Positions 1 through 12,600 of a stretch of 64,000 nucleotides of DNA are shown piece by piece. The stretch lies in assembly GCF_949628265.1 (NCBI RefSeq), contig NC_088787.1:4392501-4456500 (forward strand). The letters run 5' to 3'. This DNA is from Cloeon dipterum (Eukaryota > Arthropoda > Insecta > Ephemeroptera > Baetidae). A program made the translations under genes and the position numbers. Within the stretch, counting starts at the first letter, position 1. Every line of letters begins with the position of its first letter. Under the pieces are notes generated by a model. The model saw only the letters and a program-made list of their open reading frames with translations, searched no databases and was not told where the DNA came from.

Positions 1-830
1 AAGGAACTGAATTGAAAGTGAAAGGCCATTTGATTGCGTAAAGAGAAGCAGTCACGTGATTGGCTGGGGATGAAAACTCCTCAACTAATCGAATCTTCAC
101 CTATTTGCAAATACTTTAACAATTTTCAATTTTTGGCGCGAAAGGCTTTAAATGTTTGCTTGGCAGATCCACAGTTGTATTATTTTGAATAAATACTATT
201 TTTTCGATATTTTTCCTAAACACACTTTTCAGGAATTTATTCTTTTGGTGCGAATCAAACTAAAATGCCAATGAGCAAAATTGTAATTTTAGCTTAAATT
301 TAAAAAAAAAATGATTTTAACTGGAAATGAACAGTGTCCTCTTGATTTAATTTTTATTTCATCAATTTCATTATGAAAATCTGATTTATTCTTTTTTAAA
401 CATTCCAAATGCGTGTTTTCATTTGGAATGCGTTAAGACCGATACAATTCTTCAAAATTTATTATTTTACTGAACCCACGCGAGCTCTAATCCTCTTACC
501 CAACATCTGGCTCGATCCATTCCCTGCTTCTTTTCCTTCCTCTTTTATTCTCGCCCTCGCCATTCATTCAACGGACAACGACCTTTTATTTCCCTCGAAA
601 CCGACCTTGCACCCCCTAGCCAGCAGATTGAATGAGCGTATTTGATGCTCAGTTTGTCTCGTAAATCTCTCTCTGAGCTGCGAAGACCGCACCCAGTTCA
701 GCAGGCAAAAAAAGTAAATTAAATTGACTTCAGTTACATTTTAATGATAAATTTCAGTGATCAATTCGGGTTAAATTTACTCAGTGCCATTAAAATATCA
801 TCTCTCCTGATTTGACAAAAATTAATCAAT
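1..830 (+). repeat. Upstream segment D1, first of three paralogous copies
   Basis: This segment is nearly identical to 15917-16715, and its first part resembles 8775-8985. It starts at the window edge; the other two copies have about 120 bases more on their left, so D1 probably continues outside the window. It contains CACGTG directly followed by ATTGG near base 53, then an AT-rich stretch with a weak ORF (409-645). The ORF has a counterpart at 16322 that drifts out of frame, so I read it as non-coding. Each copy lies upstream of one LRR-like gene, which suggests a shared promoter region duplicated with the gene. Confidence 0.75.
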
Positions 831-1456
831 ATGATGCCTGCGATTATTATTTGTAGTTTAATTTATTTTATTTTACGCCTCAATTATTTATGGCGGAAAC
901 TATATCGCACCATTAATCAAATTTAAATATGAAATATTGAGAAAAGATAATTAAAAACCTTGTTTGTGCGTGAATTAAATTTTTTAAAAGGATTTAATTA
1001 ACTCATCTAAGCCGTCCAATGCATTTCGATGCCTCAAAAAGCAGTCAAAATCTGCATTCAAAGTAGTTTTTCTCGTCAATTATTATATGTATCATCACAA
1101 ATGCACGCAGCACTGCACGCGCGCATCGTGCGAGTGGTCTTCTGCTCCTGATTTTCTTCGTCGCTGGTTACAAAATTCTGTTCGGTGTTAAATTTTAAAT
1201 CGTAAGTTATTAGAAATTATGAAACGATTGTTAAAATTACGTAAAAGGCACTTTAATGGTCGTGCAGGCAGAGATAAAGAAGGGAAGATTCCACAATTTA
1301 TTGCGACAGAGGTTGAGCCAGCTGTAATGTTAACAAACCAACCAACCTTCTCACTCATAATGCGCACAGAAAAGATTGAGGCAGCCTCGCAGTCGTGTTT
1401 AATTCCTCGCTCGCTCGCTCCGTGTTGTTCTCGCTCCCTCGGCACAAGCAGCAAAA
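831..1456 (+). promoter_or_regulatory. Proximal 5' flank and probable 5'UTR of LRR-like gene 1
   Basis: No ORF is supported here. The last 80 bases are rich in ctcgctcgctcg motifs and end in gcacaagcagcaaaaATG. The equivalent stretch before gene 2 (9560-9642) ends in gcacaagcaacaaaaATG. The conserved leader right up to the ATG supports a transcribed 5'UTR. No clear TATA box is visible. Confidence 0.45.
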
Positions 1457-4400
1457 ATGGTAAGAATAGTTTTAAACCGGCATTTGAGTCCTTTTTACTT
1501 GAATTATTGCTAAAAATATCGAACCCGTCCGGGCAAATAATTTGTAGTACTTAATGCAAGAAGGGAAACGAGTGCGGGAGGATAGGAGAGAATAATTAAC
1601 AAATATAGAGTGCTGAGCATCGCAGAGGGAAGAAATATTTTGCCTTTTGCGAGTGTTTGAGCACGCCAATAGATTACACTTTATCTGGCAACTGTTTGAG
1701 ACCAAGTACGGCCCGATCCCATCAAAATTCGAAATACGGGTTCACTTTGAACATTAAAAAACGTGATTTTTGAACTTTCCCCGTAAGTATGACATGGGAC
1801 AATTTTTTCGAAACACGGACCCCAAATGGAAAACCATTTGCTGCACCCAACGCTGATGGCCAACACGGGTCTCCGAACCGATTTTCCGATTTTTCGAGCA
1901 AATAGAAAAATTAAAATTCGATTTTTTCCGGTTTTTGAATTGGCCGGCGCGGCGGCTCCGCAGCCGACAATGGTTTTATTTTCCGCAAATTTCGACCGCT
2001 CGTGCTATCCGCGACCACGACCCCTCATCGGATAGCTATTCGTCTTGGCTCACATGGGTAATACCCTGACGACCTTTTTCAGGGCACCTGACCTGACCTC
2101 CGCTCCCGAGCCGGTTTTTTATGCCTTTTCAGAAACTCTGACCGCTCCCAGCGGCGCTCCGACAAAATTTAACTATCTCGGAGAACCACCAACACTCGCC
2201 AGGTCACGCCACCTGGCTACGCGATCGTCTCGCAAGGCGGGCGAAAGCGCAGAGCCGGGCGGGCCGCCGATTCGCCGTAGATTTTTCTATTTCTAAAAAT
2301 AGTTTTTCACGACTCTATATACAGCGAATGGCGTGACTGATTTTGATTTTGTGCACGTCAAAAGAATACATATTAAGTGAAGAATGCACAGTGGCTAGAT
2401 TTAGTCTGAATATCCCCTCCACTGCCCACTAGACTCGACGACAATTTTTTGTCTTACGCTGAGCTTTCCAAATAACCTAAACATCTTTTATTCTTATAGG
2501 TGCCACCCAGCCTTTTGGACCTGGCCATCGAGACTGTGTTTGAAAACATCGATAAATATGACAAGGAATTTGTCAAAAACAATATTGGTGAGTCATATTA
2601 AAAGATTAAATCAAACAAAATAAAAAACTTAAGAAGCTTGAAAGTTGCCTGAAATGATATTGGAGTTTTATCCAGACGGACATTTATACACTCAAAATTT
2701 TTATTTAAGAACTATACCTTAATGATTAAAATTAATTAATCTTAGCAGCAAATTTCAAATTAAACGACGTATATTAATTTTTAGGGCCTGTGCGACGGAA
2801 GATGCTTCACAAAATCTTGAATATGGCAATGTCCCACTATTTTAACTGCAAAGTTGACAAAGTTGAAAAAAATTACATCGACAAAGTATGGGCAATTCTG
2901 CCTTGCTTGTTCAACTCGAAATTCTACACAGAACTTAACACCATGGATCTGGTGCCCATGTTCTGCGAGTATGAATTGTCCAACTTCCGCTTACAAGAGG
3001 TAAATTAATTTAAAATACTTAATTTCATTGTATTAATTTATTATAAATGTTTCAGTTCATCAGGTGTTTGGGGTCGAACACTCCGAACCTAACGGATGTA
3101 GTAATCTTTAGTCGTTCAATTAATTATGATCATTCGCTCGAAGAACGAGAAATGGCTTCGATTGCTCAGCTCAAGAATTTAACCTACCTTGAATTCAAAA
3201 ACGTCACTGTTCCCTGGTCAGGAATTGTGGATATCACTCGTCAATGCACAAAATTGGACTACGTCAGAGCGAATTATGTCACACTCGATGTGGAACTGCC
3301 AAGTAAAGTCGCCTTCAGGCATGACTTTGTAGACGTCCGCATTAGTTTTGAGGATTTTAACCTGTTTTGGTTGAGAATGGAAACTAAGCCGCTAGCAACA
3401 AACCAAAATAAATACTTCTATATGAATAATATAGAGCCACAATCACTCGCGGAATTAAGAGTGGTTGAATTATTTGCTGAACACCTGACGCAAATATCAG
3501 TAAGAAGTTAATCCATTTTTACTGAACCAAATCTATGGAATATTCGCTTCATAAGTTAATAATTATGTTTTTAATGTTTTAGTTTGACTCTGCTCACATG
3601 GAGGATATTGAAAAAATGGACGAGTTTCCGCACCTTCCGGAATTAAATTATGCACATTTTGATTGCGGATATCAATCGGCGCACGCTTTAAGGTGTTTCA
3701 TGAAAAGAAACGGAGAGAGACTTCAGAAGTTGAGCCTGACGTGTATTGCCAGCATGGGTGAATTGACCTTTGGCGAAATATTCAGCCTCTGCCCCAATCT
3801 TGAGTCGTTGGAATTAAAGAATTGCATTTTGTCTGGAAATGATGCACCTGTTGATGCGATGCGCAAACTGAAACGATTTAAATGGAATGATTATACACGG
3901 TGAGAAAATATTTTAACATTTTTAATCTAGAAATGGGGGCGGATTAAATCACTGTTTTTTAGCTCGACCTTGAAACAATGTACAAAATGCTATACTTGTG
4001 CCCAGCGTTGCCATTTTCTCTCAAGGTGACGCCATAAATCAGTGCCGTAATCCGCCCCATGGTCAAATAAAAATTGATTTTAATATCTATCTTTTCCTTA
4101 CGATATTATCAATTTTTTTTATCTAATTTTTGTTATGGCTACATGTTTACTTTAATCGTTCTTTCGGTAGTCATGATATATTTTTCTTTTATCGTGGTTT
4201 TTATTCAAAATACTAGTGACAAACAACAAATCTTTTTGCAATTTTCAGCCGATTCCAATTTTCAACCCTGGAAATTTATTAGATATTAAATATTTTTTAA
4301 TTTTATATGTAAAAATGTAATTTGAACATTATTAAAACGGGGCAAAGAGAATGGTCCACAATAAAAATTCAACGATTTGACAAAATGTTTCGTCGTTAAG

Positions 4401-4685
4401 CCTGATTACAATTTAATATATCATTGCAGCAAATATCCAGACGTCGGTTTTTCGAGCGTTTTGTCAGCGCCGCTCCTCGAAGACATCCACATTGACCTAC
4501 CAAACATCGACTTCAGCGACAACGCCGCCGTCATTGCTCGGATCGAAAGACGCGAAATCCTGCGGAATCTCAAGAAATTTGAGATGGTTGAAACTGCGAG
4601 GGTCCTTGACCTTGAGTCCTCTTCCTGTTACGCAAAATGTTTCAATGAGTTGAAGAATGCTATTGATTCAGTAATTTCTGTGTAA
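1457..4685 (+). CDS. LRR-like protein, tandem family member 1 (six exons, about 440 aa)
   Basis: I assign coding exons at 1457-1459 (ATG alone), 2500-2587, 2785-2999, 3056-3499, 3583-3899 and 4430-4685. They sum to 1323 bases (441 codons) with consistent phases and GT-AG sites. The N-terminus (M, then VPPSLLDLAIETVFENIDKY) is helical in character and resembles the capping region of F-box-like/LRR proteins. The rest shows irregular leucine-rich repeats, for example LKNLTYLEFKNV and LCPNLESLELKNC. Start and exon boundaries were chosen because gene 2 has the same ones. AATAAA at about 4732 is a likely polyadenylation signal. Intron 1 (1460-2499) holds a dispersed repeat. There is no signal peptide, so a cytosolic or nuclear protein is likely. 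The family is not one I can name; a substrate-adaptor role is only a guess. Confidence 0.75.
1995..2300 (+). repeat. GACGACCT-family dispersed repeat
   Basis: The copy begins with a gaccacgacccctcatcgg head, continues with a ctgacgacctttttcaggg core and ends in a GC-rich stretch. The same order of motifs recurs at 10890, 11165, 14745, 20745, 27715, 48450 and 48808. This copy lies in intron 1 of LRR-like gene 1. I see no coding capacity, so it is a non-autonomous element of unknown class. Confidence 0.7.
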
Positions 4686-4959
4686 CAATTGTTTTACAAA
4701 ATACTGTGTACAGCTTAATTCTACACATTAAAATAAATTTATTTTACTAAAATTAATGAGCATATTTATGAAATTACCTTTTACCTAATTATGTTATGTT
4801 GGAAACGCAGAAATAATTCTCTGGAATGCAACTGAGGCGCAGAAAAATAGGATGATAAAAGAGCAGGCGATCGCGGCAGAGCAGGGAATTATCTATTTTT
4901 TTTAAGAAGCTACCTGGGAGACCTGAATGCCAGCTGTTTCTATTTATTTAGGTGGCGGT

Positions 4960-5210
4960 TGGATGGATGGTTGAACGACTGGCTCGGTGGCTGCGGCTCT
5001 AAAAATTTCACCCCGACTCGCGGCGTGGCTCGAGTCCCTCACAATAGTCATGTTTCTGAATTTTATCTATCTATCCCAAAAATATTTTTAAGAGGTTAAT
5101 TTGGTTCCACGAATTAATTGACTTTTTTGTAAATCCTGTCAGTAACATGACAGAGCGTATCTTAAGAAAGCAAAGCGGAATTTGGTCCTTTATTTCTGGT
5201 TTTTAGCGGT
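4960..5210 (+). repeat. GC-rich 'ggctgcggcggctcg' repeat plus AT-rich tail
   Basis: This stretch resembles 6800-7110: a GC-rich ggctcggtggctgcggctc block, then an AT-rich part, then a shared gagcgtatct...tggtcctttt...ggttttt segment. Related GC-rich pieces are at 5784-5880 and 47490-47705. No coding potential is visible. Confidence 0.55.
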
Positions 5211-5219
5211 AAAGGACAG

Positions 5220-5600
5220 GACAGGGATTATTTTTTTGCTCTTTTAATCCCTGTCCTCTCGGACCGGGAAGGGCGCGCACTGCACTAGCACGAATGCTGA
5301 AACCCGGGTCCCAATAACACCGCGAACGGATAACATGGGTGCACCAGGCCGCACAGGGACCCAGCCCACTCAAGGGCCACTTGCCTCCGCACCGAGGACT
5401 GCATTGAAACGCTAGACATTCGTCCCGTGGAGCCAAATCACGCGCATGCTGGAAAGGTGCAAACCAGCCCGTTGAGCAATTTGATAATTTCGAGTCACTA
5501 AACTCACCACTTTTTGCCATTTCTGACATTGGGTAGCCAGTATTAGATCTCCGAACTGCTCAAATACCTCATCCCATTGCTTTGACACTCCTGAGAGTGC
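5220..5600 (-). repeat. SINE-like element, reverse orientation, with a different head
   Basis: Read on the - strand, the body matches the element in the oligopeptidase introns, including gctggtttgcacctttccag and a tail ending in a duplicated 'atccctgtcct'. The 5S-like head seen at 19514 and 26502 is missing. In its place is a sequence with gccatttctgacattggg that recurs at 36390 and 43650, suggesting a second subfamily. Confidence 0.6.
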
Positions 5601-7343
5601 CTTAACAATGCGAGCCAACGGGGCTGAGAGTCGGATTATATTAAATACAAAATTATTTTGTTTTAAAAATGATACTAATAATCGTCGCCACAGCAAAAAG
5701 CTTGCTGAAAATTTTATAGTAGTTTTAATATTAGTTCAAGAAATTCCAATACAAAAATTGTAAAAAATGAAATTAATTTTGCAATGGTAATCGCTGGCGC
5801 GGCTCGCAAAAACTGGCGGCTGGCTCAAAAAATGGCGCGCATCGGCTTGGCGCGGCTCGCTCAGACCTCTAGGCAGACGATGTATATTTATTTCGTTGCT
5901 GAAGTTCGATCCAGGGTTGTCAATCCCCGGCCTCTTACAGAAATGACATTATTCTGTTCTATTTTCAGTATTTTGAAAAGATCAAGGATCTGAATTCATA
6001 TTTTTCGTATCCTTTTCCCAAAATATCTTGACCTTTTTTTATTCGAAGGAAAAAGCTCGCGTTTGAACCAAAAGGAATCTGGCAACCATAACGCTCGTCG
6101 TGCGCACTGGCAGAGCAGCTGCTTTGAGAAACAGGCAAGCGAGCAGCAGCGCTCACTCTCTCGTCCGATCGTCTCCTTGCTACACATCTGGCTTTTTTCT
6201 CTCCTGCTCTTCCTGAAACCATCGAAAATGGTAAATCTCGTTCCTTTTCCTTTGCTCCCTAATTCCTGTCGCTATATGCACGCTTTATTCCTCTCAAATA
6301 TTCAGAATTATTTCTAATTTGGGCCAAAATGCGAGGATTTATTTGCTACTGCTTATTTGATAAATGAAAATTTCCACGAGTAGATCTTTTTGTTGTGATC
6401 GCACTCGCACGCCAATTTAGAGGATATTCCCGCTCTAAAAACCAACCTTATTCCGTGTACCCCACCCTGAGATCGATCCAGGGGCCACTTTTGGCACTTT
6501 GCCGACTAGATGTGGTTGCCATTAACCGAGGACGCTGCCACAGCAGAGTGACGGCCATGGGAAGCGCGGGGGTTGGCGGCCAGCGACGGTGGTAGCCGCA
6601 GCGCAGGTGGCCAACGGCCAACACCGGACGTGACGGTCAGCGGGGGGCGGCCACATTTATGCTGTGGGCTTCAGCTTTTAAGCCAAGTGAGATGGAAAAG
6701 CTTCAGGTCATTCGTATATTAGCATTTAAAGAGTGAATTTCCCCGCAAAACCCTTTAACACGCATACAGAGAAGGCCTTAAGGATAAAAAATACATAGGA
6801 ATCGAGGTGTGAGCCGCCCAAACTCTGTCTGCTGCTGACTAAACCGGCTGAGCCGCCTAAATCCCGCGGCTGCGGCGGCTGGCTCACGGCGCGGCTCGAT
6901 TCACTCACGAATCACGTTTCTTAATTGATTTTTTCGACCAATTTATCCCTAAATTATTTGTTAAGATGGAAATAATTAGGTTGAACAAATTAATTAACTC
7001 ATTTGTATTTTTCCCATCTGTCAAAAAGAGCGTATCTCAAGACAGAAAACCAATCATGGAAACCGCAATCTGGTCCTTTTCCGGTTTTTCACATGCAACC
7101 AGAAATATTATTGCTGCGATAGCGATTCCTCTGAAAACTCAAAAAGAATTCAGTTTTATCGGTATATTTTATGTTTTAATAAAACTTGGCTTCTTTATGC
7201 ACAGATTTATTATTTCATTACCTTTTCTATGAGATATATTAAAAATAAAAATAATTTAATTTTGCTTAACTTGGTACCATTTATTGTGTCACGCTGATTT
7301 AAAGTTAATTTTGGGTTTTTACTTAACAAAACTAGAAATTTCA
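5601..7343. other. Intergenic region between LRR-like genes 1 and 2
   Basis: No gene is supported. It holds part of the GC-rich repeat (5784-5880 and 6800-6910), an isolated ATG with splice donor at 6228, and a GC-rich unexplained block at about 6530-6660. Short ORFs here overlap on both strands and have no paralogue. Confidence 0.5.
6228..6230 (+). other. Candidate orphan ATG-only first exon
   Basis: The sequence atcgaaaATG is followed at once by gtaaat, the same arrangement as the first coding exons of LRR-like genes 1 and 2 (aaaaATG followed by gtaag or gtaac). A C/T-rich leader precedes it. It could be an alternative first exon for gene 2, or the remnant of a lost family member. The pattern is short, so chance cannot be excluded. 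Confidence 0.3.
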
Positions 7344-7724
7344 TCGGTACCAATGGGAAGCCGAAGATTTGAACTTGTCAGAACCAAAAATACGAAAGTT
7401 AATAGGTTTTGAGAAATCAGCGAAATCATTTCATACTCTTTCAGGCAAGATTTGGTCACGTGACGCGGGCGAGCGCGCCGATTGGTTGCTGGTTGCTCCC
7501 ACTTTTAGCGTAAATTGCAACCAACGCCGGCGCTTGATGCGGGCGAGCGCGTTAAAAGTGGGAGCGACCAGCAACCAATCAGCGCGCTCACCCGCGTCAC
7601 GTGACCAAATATTGCCGTCGAAAAGCATGAAATGTATTCGCTAATTTCTTAAAAACCATTCATTTTTCGTATTTGGTTCTGACATATAGTACAGTTCAAA
7701 TCGTCGGCTTCCCATTGGTACCGA
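7344..7724. mobile_element. Fold-back (long palindromic) MITE-like element
   Basis: The left end (tcggtaccaatgggaagccg) and the right end (cggcttcccattggtaccga) are reverse complements. Complementarity runs inward through the whole element, including tacgaaa/tttcgta, ggtcacgtgac and agcaaccaatc, to a short centre near 7530. It contains CACGTG and CCAAT boxes on both arms. No clear target-site duplication is visible. There is no transposase, so it is non-autonomous. Confidence 0.85.
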
Positions 7725-8644
7725 CCAAATATTCTTTTGCCCAGCGAAAGTGCTTTTCAGAGGCGATCGCGCGAGGACATTTAACATGGCGAGCATAGGG
7801 AAAAAAGCAGCGTAGTGCTACAGCACAGGACACTGCCCTGTCCGTGCCACTTTATTTATTTCTACACTCTCACGCGTGCATCAAGTCTCTGGCATGAAAG
7901 CAGCAAAGATACGGAAAATTTCTGAAATGGCGCGAAATTCGCAGGAGTTTTGATAAAGAGGCGCGGTGGGCAACAAAAATAACGCATTTGTCGTGTCGTA
8001 AACTTGACGTTTTCCCGAGATTATCAGTTTAATTCCAGAAAAATTTATTAGCAGTGGTTTGGTCGCTGAGGACGCACTCAATAGCCACTCTTTGGAGGGG
8101 GGTGGGGTGCTCGTACAGCCGACTGCACGCAGGAACGGAAGGGTTGGCATTTAAAACTTGGAAGAAGCTCAGGCGAGTGTGTCTTCGCATCGGGTTAGCC
8201 GTAATTTAAACCAGTTCGCAGAAGAAAGGGTTGGCGAGGTTTAAACGTGAAATTAATTGAATTTTAATCGTATTTTAATTTAATACGTGTTTAAGATGAT
8301 AATTTTCAGGAAAAAATATTTCTTGTCAGATTAAAACATTATTAATTTTTTCAAAATCCGTTTTTATATTATTTTTGAATATTGACGGCATGGTGTTGTA
8401 GGAATTTAAAGTGGTAAAATGCTATTATTTATAGATATTGGGTAATTACGTGAAGCAACCAATGCGACTAAAAGAGAAGAGAGAATTCGAGCCACCTTTT
8501 GTCCGCGCTGGCTCGGCGAGGGGTCAGTCGCATTGTGTGATGGATCTTTGTTGTTTCCCTTGTGAAATCACAAAAAAAAATACATTGGAATGCAAGAGAG
8601 TAAACAGAGTGAAGAGAAAAAGGAGGCTTGAAACCCGTCGTCTC
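7725..8644. other. Intergenic region without a supported gene
   Basis: I see no splice-bounded ORF with a paralogue here. A short ORF at 8438-8764 runs into upstream segment D2 and is not conserved in the other copies. Confidence 0.4.
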
Positions 8645-8985
8645 CGCCGCCAAAAACTAGAAAACGATGAAACAACCTTTTTAAACAATTTTTCGTCTCT
8701 GCAATCGTTAAAATCACCTCAAAACTTGCCAACTTTTTGTGCAATCAGCGTGCTGAACGAATGAATAAACAGAATTGAAATCAATCTAAAACAAGTAGTC
8801 ACGTGATTGGGGATTGAAACTCTTCAACCAATCACCTGATTCCATATTTAAAAATTTAAATTTTCTGGCGCAAAAGGCAATACTTGTTGCTCTGCTGATG
8901 CGCAATTAAATTATTTTGAATAAAAATTGTATATTTATAATTAATTCCTAAACACACGTTTTAGACGAGGATTTATTTGATTTTA
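8645..8985 (+). repeat. Upstream segment D2, second of three copies
   Basis: 8645-8775 matches 15802-15917 (gtctctgcaatcgtt...cacctcaaaacttgccaac). 8790-8985 matches 15960-16160 and 45-240, including CACGTGATTGG and a ggcgcaaaaggc motif. It lies about 0.7-1 kb upstream of the ATG of LRR-like gene 2. It is more diverged from D1 and D3 than they are from each other. Confidence 0.7.
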
Positions 8986-9642
8986 CAAAAACGTTAAATT
9001 AAATAATCAATTCAGAAATCAGGAAGTTCATGTAATACGCACATCAATACAATTTATTGCTATTCGCCGTGCGCCACAGCAACGTGTATTTAAAAAGACG
9101 CCCGTTTCTTCTCAAAACCGACCGCACAGCTGCCTAAAAAACGGCTCCTTACAAGGGCGGAAATCTCTCTCTTTGGCGCAGAGGCAAAGTGCGCTGTCAC
9201 GAGTAAACAACGCTGCCCTCGGCACAAAAGGCCGATCGCCAAAAATAATTCTCCCTTATTACCTGCGACTATTTATGGGGAGAGAATTCGAGCCTGCACC
9301 TTTTATTCCACGCCGCTGCGGGGACGCGGCTCTGCGGAGGGTCAGGCGCATTTTGTGAAGGCTCTTTGTTGTTTCTCTTGTGAAATCAACAAAAAATACT
9401 CTGGAATGCAAGTGCAGAGAAAAAGGAGGGAAGATTTCACAATTATATTGCGAGGGCGTTTGAGGCCGCCGCCCGATTGACTAACTGGCAACAAAATTAC
9501 TCGCACTCGCAATGCGCGCACGGAAAAAAGGGGCCTGGGCCTGGATTCTCCCGTAAAAGCGAGGAGACTCGCAGTCGTGTTTTCGCCCTCGCCCCGCTCG
9601 CTTCGTGTGTGTCTGTTCTCTTCCGCTGCACAAGCAACAAAA

Positions 9643-12600
9643 ATGGTAACAACATTTGTTTTAGAACTCACATTTAAGTTCATTTCCTGTATATCTTTCT
9701 GCTAATCCTGCTAATATAATCAAATCGTGATAGTGATTAATTATGAGGCGTTTTCAAGTACAATTAACACTTCGATTTAAAAGTCGTGATTGGCATGAAA
9801 AAATAATATTAATAATCGATTTTAGATTCATTCCCTAATTATTTGCGTTACATAATTATAGTCTTCTATTTGGCATTTTTGTTACTTTTTAAAATCCCTT
9901 TTTTTGGTCATCCATTTTTAATTTTCGATAAAAATGCATGTGTTTTTGAAAAATCGCAGAAAACCCCCCAAAAATATTTTTTTCCTGCAATTCAGTAGGT
10001 TTTCTCCAATAATATGCGGGTTTTTTTGCGGCATTTTTGCGTATTGCAAAATTTGCAAAGCCTGATTGCTTCCTTTCCTCTCGAAATTTTAATGCTGCCA
10101 ATGCTGCCGATCAAACTGTCCCTCGTCCCGCTGCAGATTGTCCCTGTCCCGTCCCTGTCCCGAAACAAAAACTTCTGGTTTGATAGCAGGGAGCGAGCGG
10201 CGCGCGAAGTGAAGCAAGTTTGTCCGCTCGCCGTAAATAGAGCAGTTCTGCTCGCGTCCGCTTCACTCTCTCGCCTGTTTATTTAAATTAGCCCCATGAG
10301 TGTTTAAATTGCCCTGACGTGTAGATCTGAGATTCAGATTTTCCCTCGTCCCGCTGCAGATTGTCCTTGCCGCGAAAAAAATCGTGCGGCAATCCCTGTC
10401 CCTGGTCCCCTCTCTAGAAAACACTAGTTTTGGTTTTATCTGCATTTTTTTCCAAATTTAACCCGAAAAAGTAATTAGTTTCGTGCCAAAAAGTCAGAAA
10501 TTTTTGTAAATTACCATGATGAGTGTTTATATTTTCAGTCTCTTGGTAAAACCAGTGTATTTAAAATTAAATTAACTTACAATTAAATTTTAAAAGTAAA
10601 AAACGTGAAATGTGACATTTGTCAACAAATTCGGAGCCCAGGCGGAGCCCTATTTGCCGGATGGCGCTGATTTTGGTACCAATCTATGCCCGTTGGTAGG
10701 GAGTGTCCACCAATGAGCCATTTTTAATTTGACTATTTATCGAATTTATTTTTTCAAGTAAAAGTTTTTAAGTAATCAAAATTTTTACCGGGACGCAAAT
10801 TTGTGACTTAATGGGACAGATTTGTCGTAAATATTAAGAAACATATTCTTGGATTTCAACTCACGAGGCCTCAAAACAACCGTCCATCCACCTGACCTCC
10901 CTGACGACCTTTTTCAGGGTAGCCAACCCTGAGCGGTCGGCCCAGGTGCCTGCTTTTTGGTTTTTCAACGTTTTCGAGTTCTCGCAGAAAATTTTACACC
11001 CTCGCCTGTGATCGACCTTCTTCAGGTCACTCGACCTGAAACCACCCATTTGCCGGTTTTGGCGGATATTGCTCAGCCGTCACGGATTTAACTTTCTTAA
11101 ATTTCAACGCGTTGATGCAATTAGATTCACGAGATATCGAAAAATTCGTCTCAACGAGCCCTACCACCCCACCTACCCTGACGACCTTTTTCAGGCTATC
11201 CTTCCCTGAAATTGGCCCCAGAACATTTTTCGCGATTTTTCAAACGCCGCCGACCTTTCCGACGCAGCCGCTCGAGATTTTTCGGTATTTTCAACACGAT
11301 TGACGAGAAACGACAAGGACGATTAGCTTCAACTCGACTAGTATTATCACATGTAACTAACACTAATTCCGCTTAATGGGTAAAAAATATGAATCGAGAC
11401 GCGACGTGCCAGTAACGCGTGGCAGGTGGCGTGACGCGCCTTATTGGTGACGGCAGTGGCGTGACGCGACTCATGTGTCATGACAGTGGCGTGACGGCTT
11501 GTTGCAAAAAATATATTATGGTTTTGCAACCATCATTTGACGAGAAGTAGAGTAGATTTAGGGCGGTTTTCATGATCCTGCTGCTCTCCACCTACTTGTT
11601 TGCCACCTCTGAGAGGACATGGTCACAGCCATACATATACACGCATATTCAGTGGACACTTGACCCGTCACGGAAGCGTCATTCCTTTCCCGTGAATGCG
11701 GCGGAAATAATAACAGTAACGCATCAACCTAAGGAATGTCAGAAATATCTAAAAATATTAATTGAAAAGAAATTTCTATTTATTTTGTTAACAGATATCA
11801 GCATTTTGAAGAAGGAATTTGATGATAAAATGGAACGTGCAATTAAATTTAAAAATCATAAATCTGATATCGATCGAGTTAAATATTTAAATCACCATCA
11901 TTTAAATATATAGATGCACCCTTTAGTTGACAGCTATTGGTCGAGGATTAAGTGATTTGGTTTGGGCCTTTCTTTGGTTGTCATCTCTCAAGACGTGTGT
12001 TTATTTATTACTTTAATTTTTTCGGCATAATTTATTACTTCTTTGTAATTTTAGTGCAGGTCAGTTTAGTTTATCAAAAAGGTCGTCTAATAATTTTATT
12101 TCTGCCTTTAAATCTCGTTGCCATGAGAAATAATCCTGCGCTTCAAATCAAATGTTTATTTTCTTCTTATACGAAGCAATTCTTGCTTAAAAATCTAAAT
12201 TATCTTTTTCTTACAGGAGCCTCCCACGCTATTGGACCTGGCAATCAAAGCTCTGTCTGACAACATCGACAAATATGACAAGGACCTTGTGAAGACCATT
12301 ATTGGTAAGCAAACCATTACTATCGATAAGTTATGGACTAAACAAATTTCAAAATTTAAGTTGCTTTTAAAATCCCACAACAAATTTTTGGAACATAATG
12401 TCAGTTCGATATTAATACTATTTAAATATTTTGATTTAAGAACTGTTACCAGTAGCCCGTTGACTCGAACTTTTAAGGCAATCAAAAGATTTGTCAAAGT
12501 GATGGGAGTTTTTCAGCAAGTCTGGCACCTAATAATCGTTAACTAATGTCAGTGATGGCAAATAGTTATTTCTGGCGTTTCAATTAAATAACCTCTGTGC

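Noticed and set aside
409..645. Small ORF conserved at 16322
   Set aside because: The two copies share the first 38 or so residues but then differ by frameshift, so the similarity reflects the duplicated DNA, not protein constraint.
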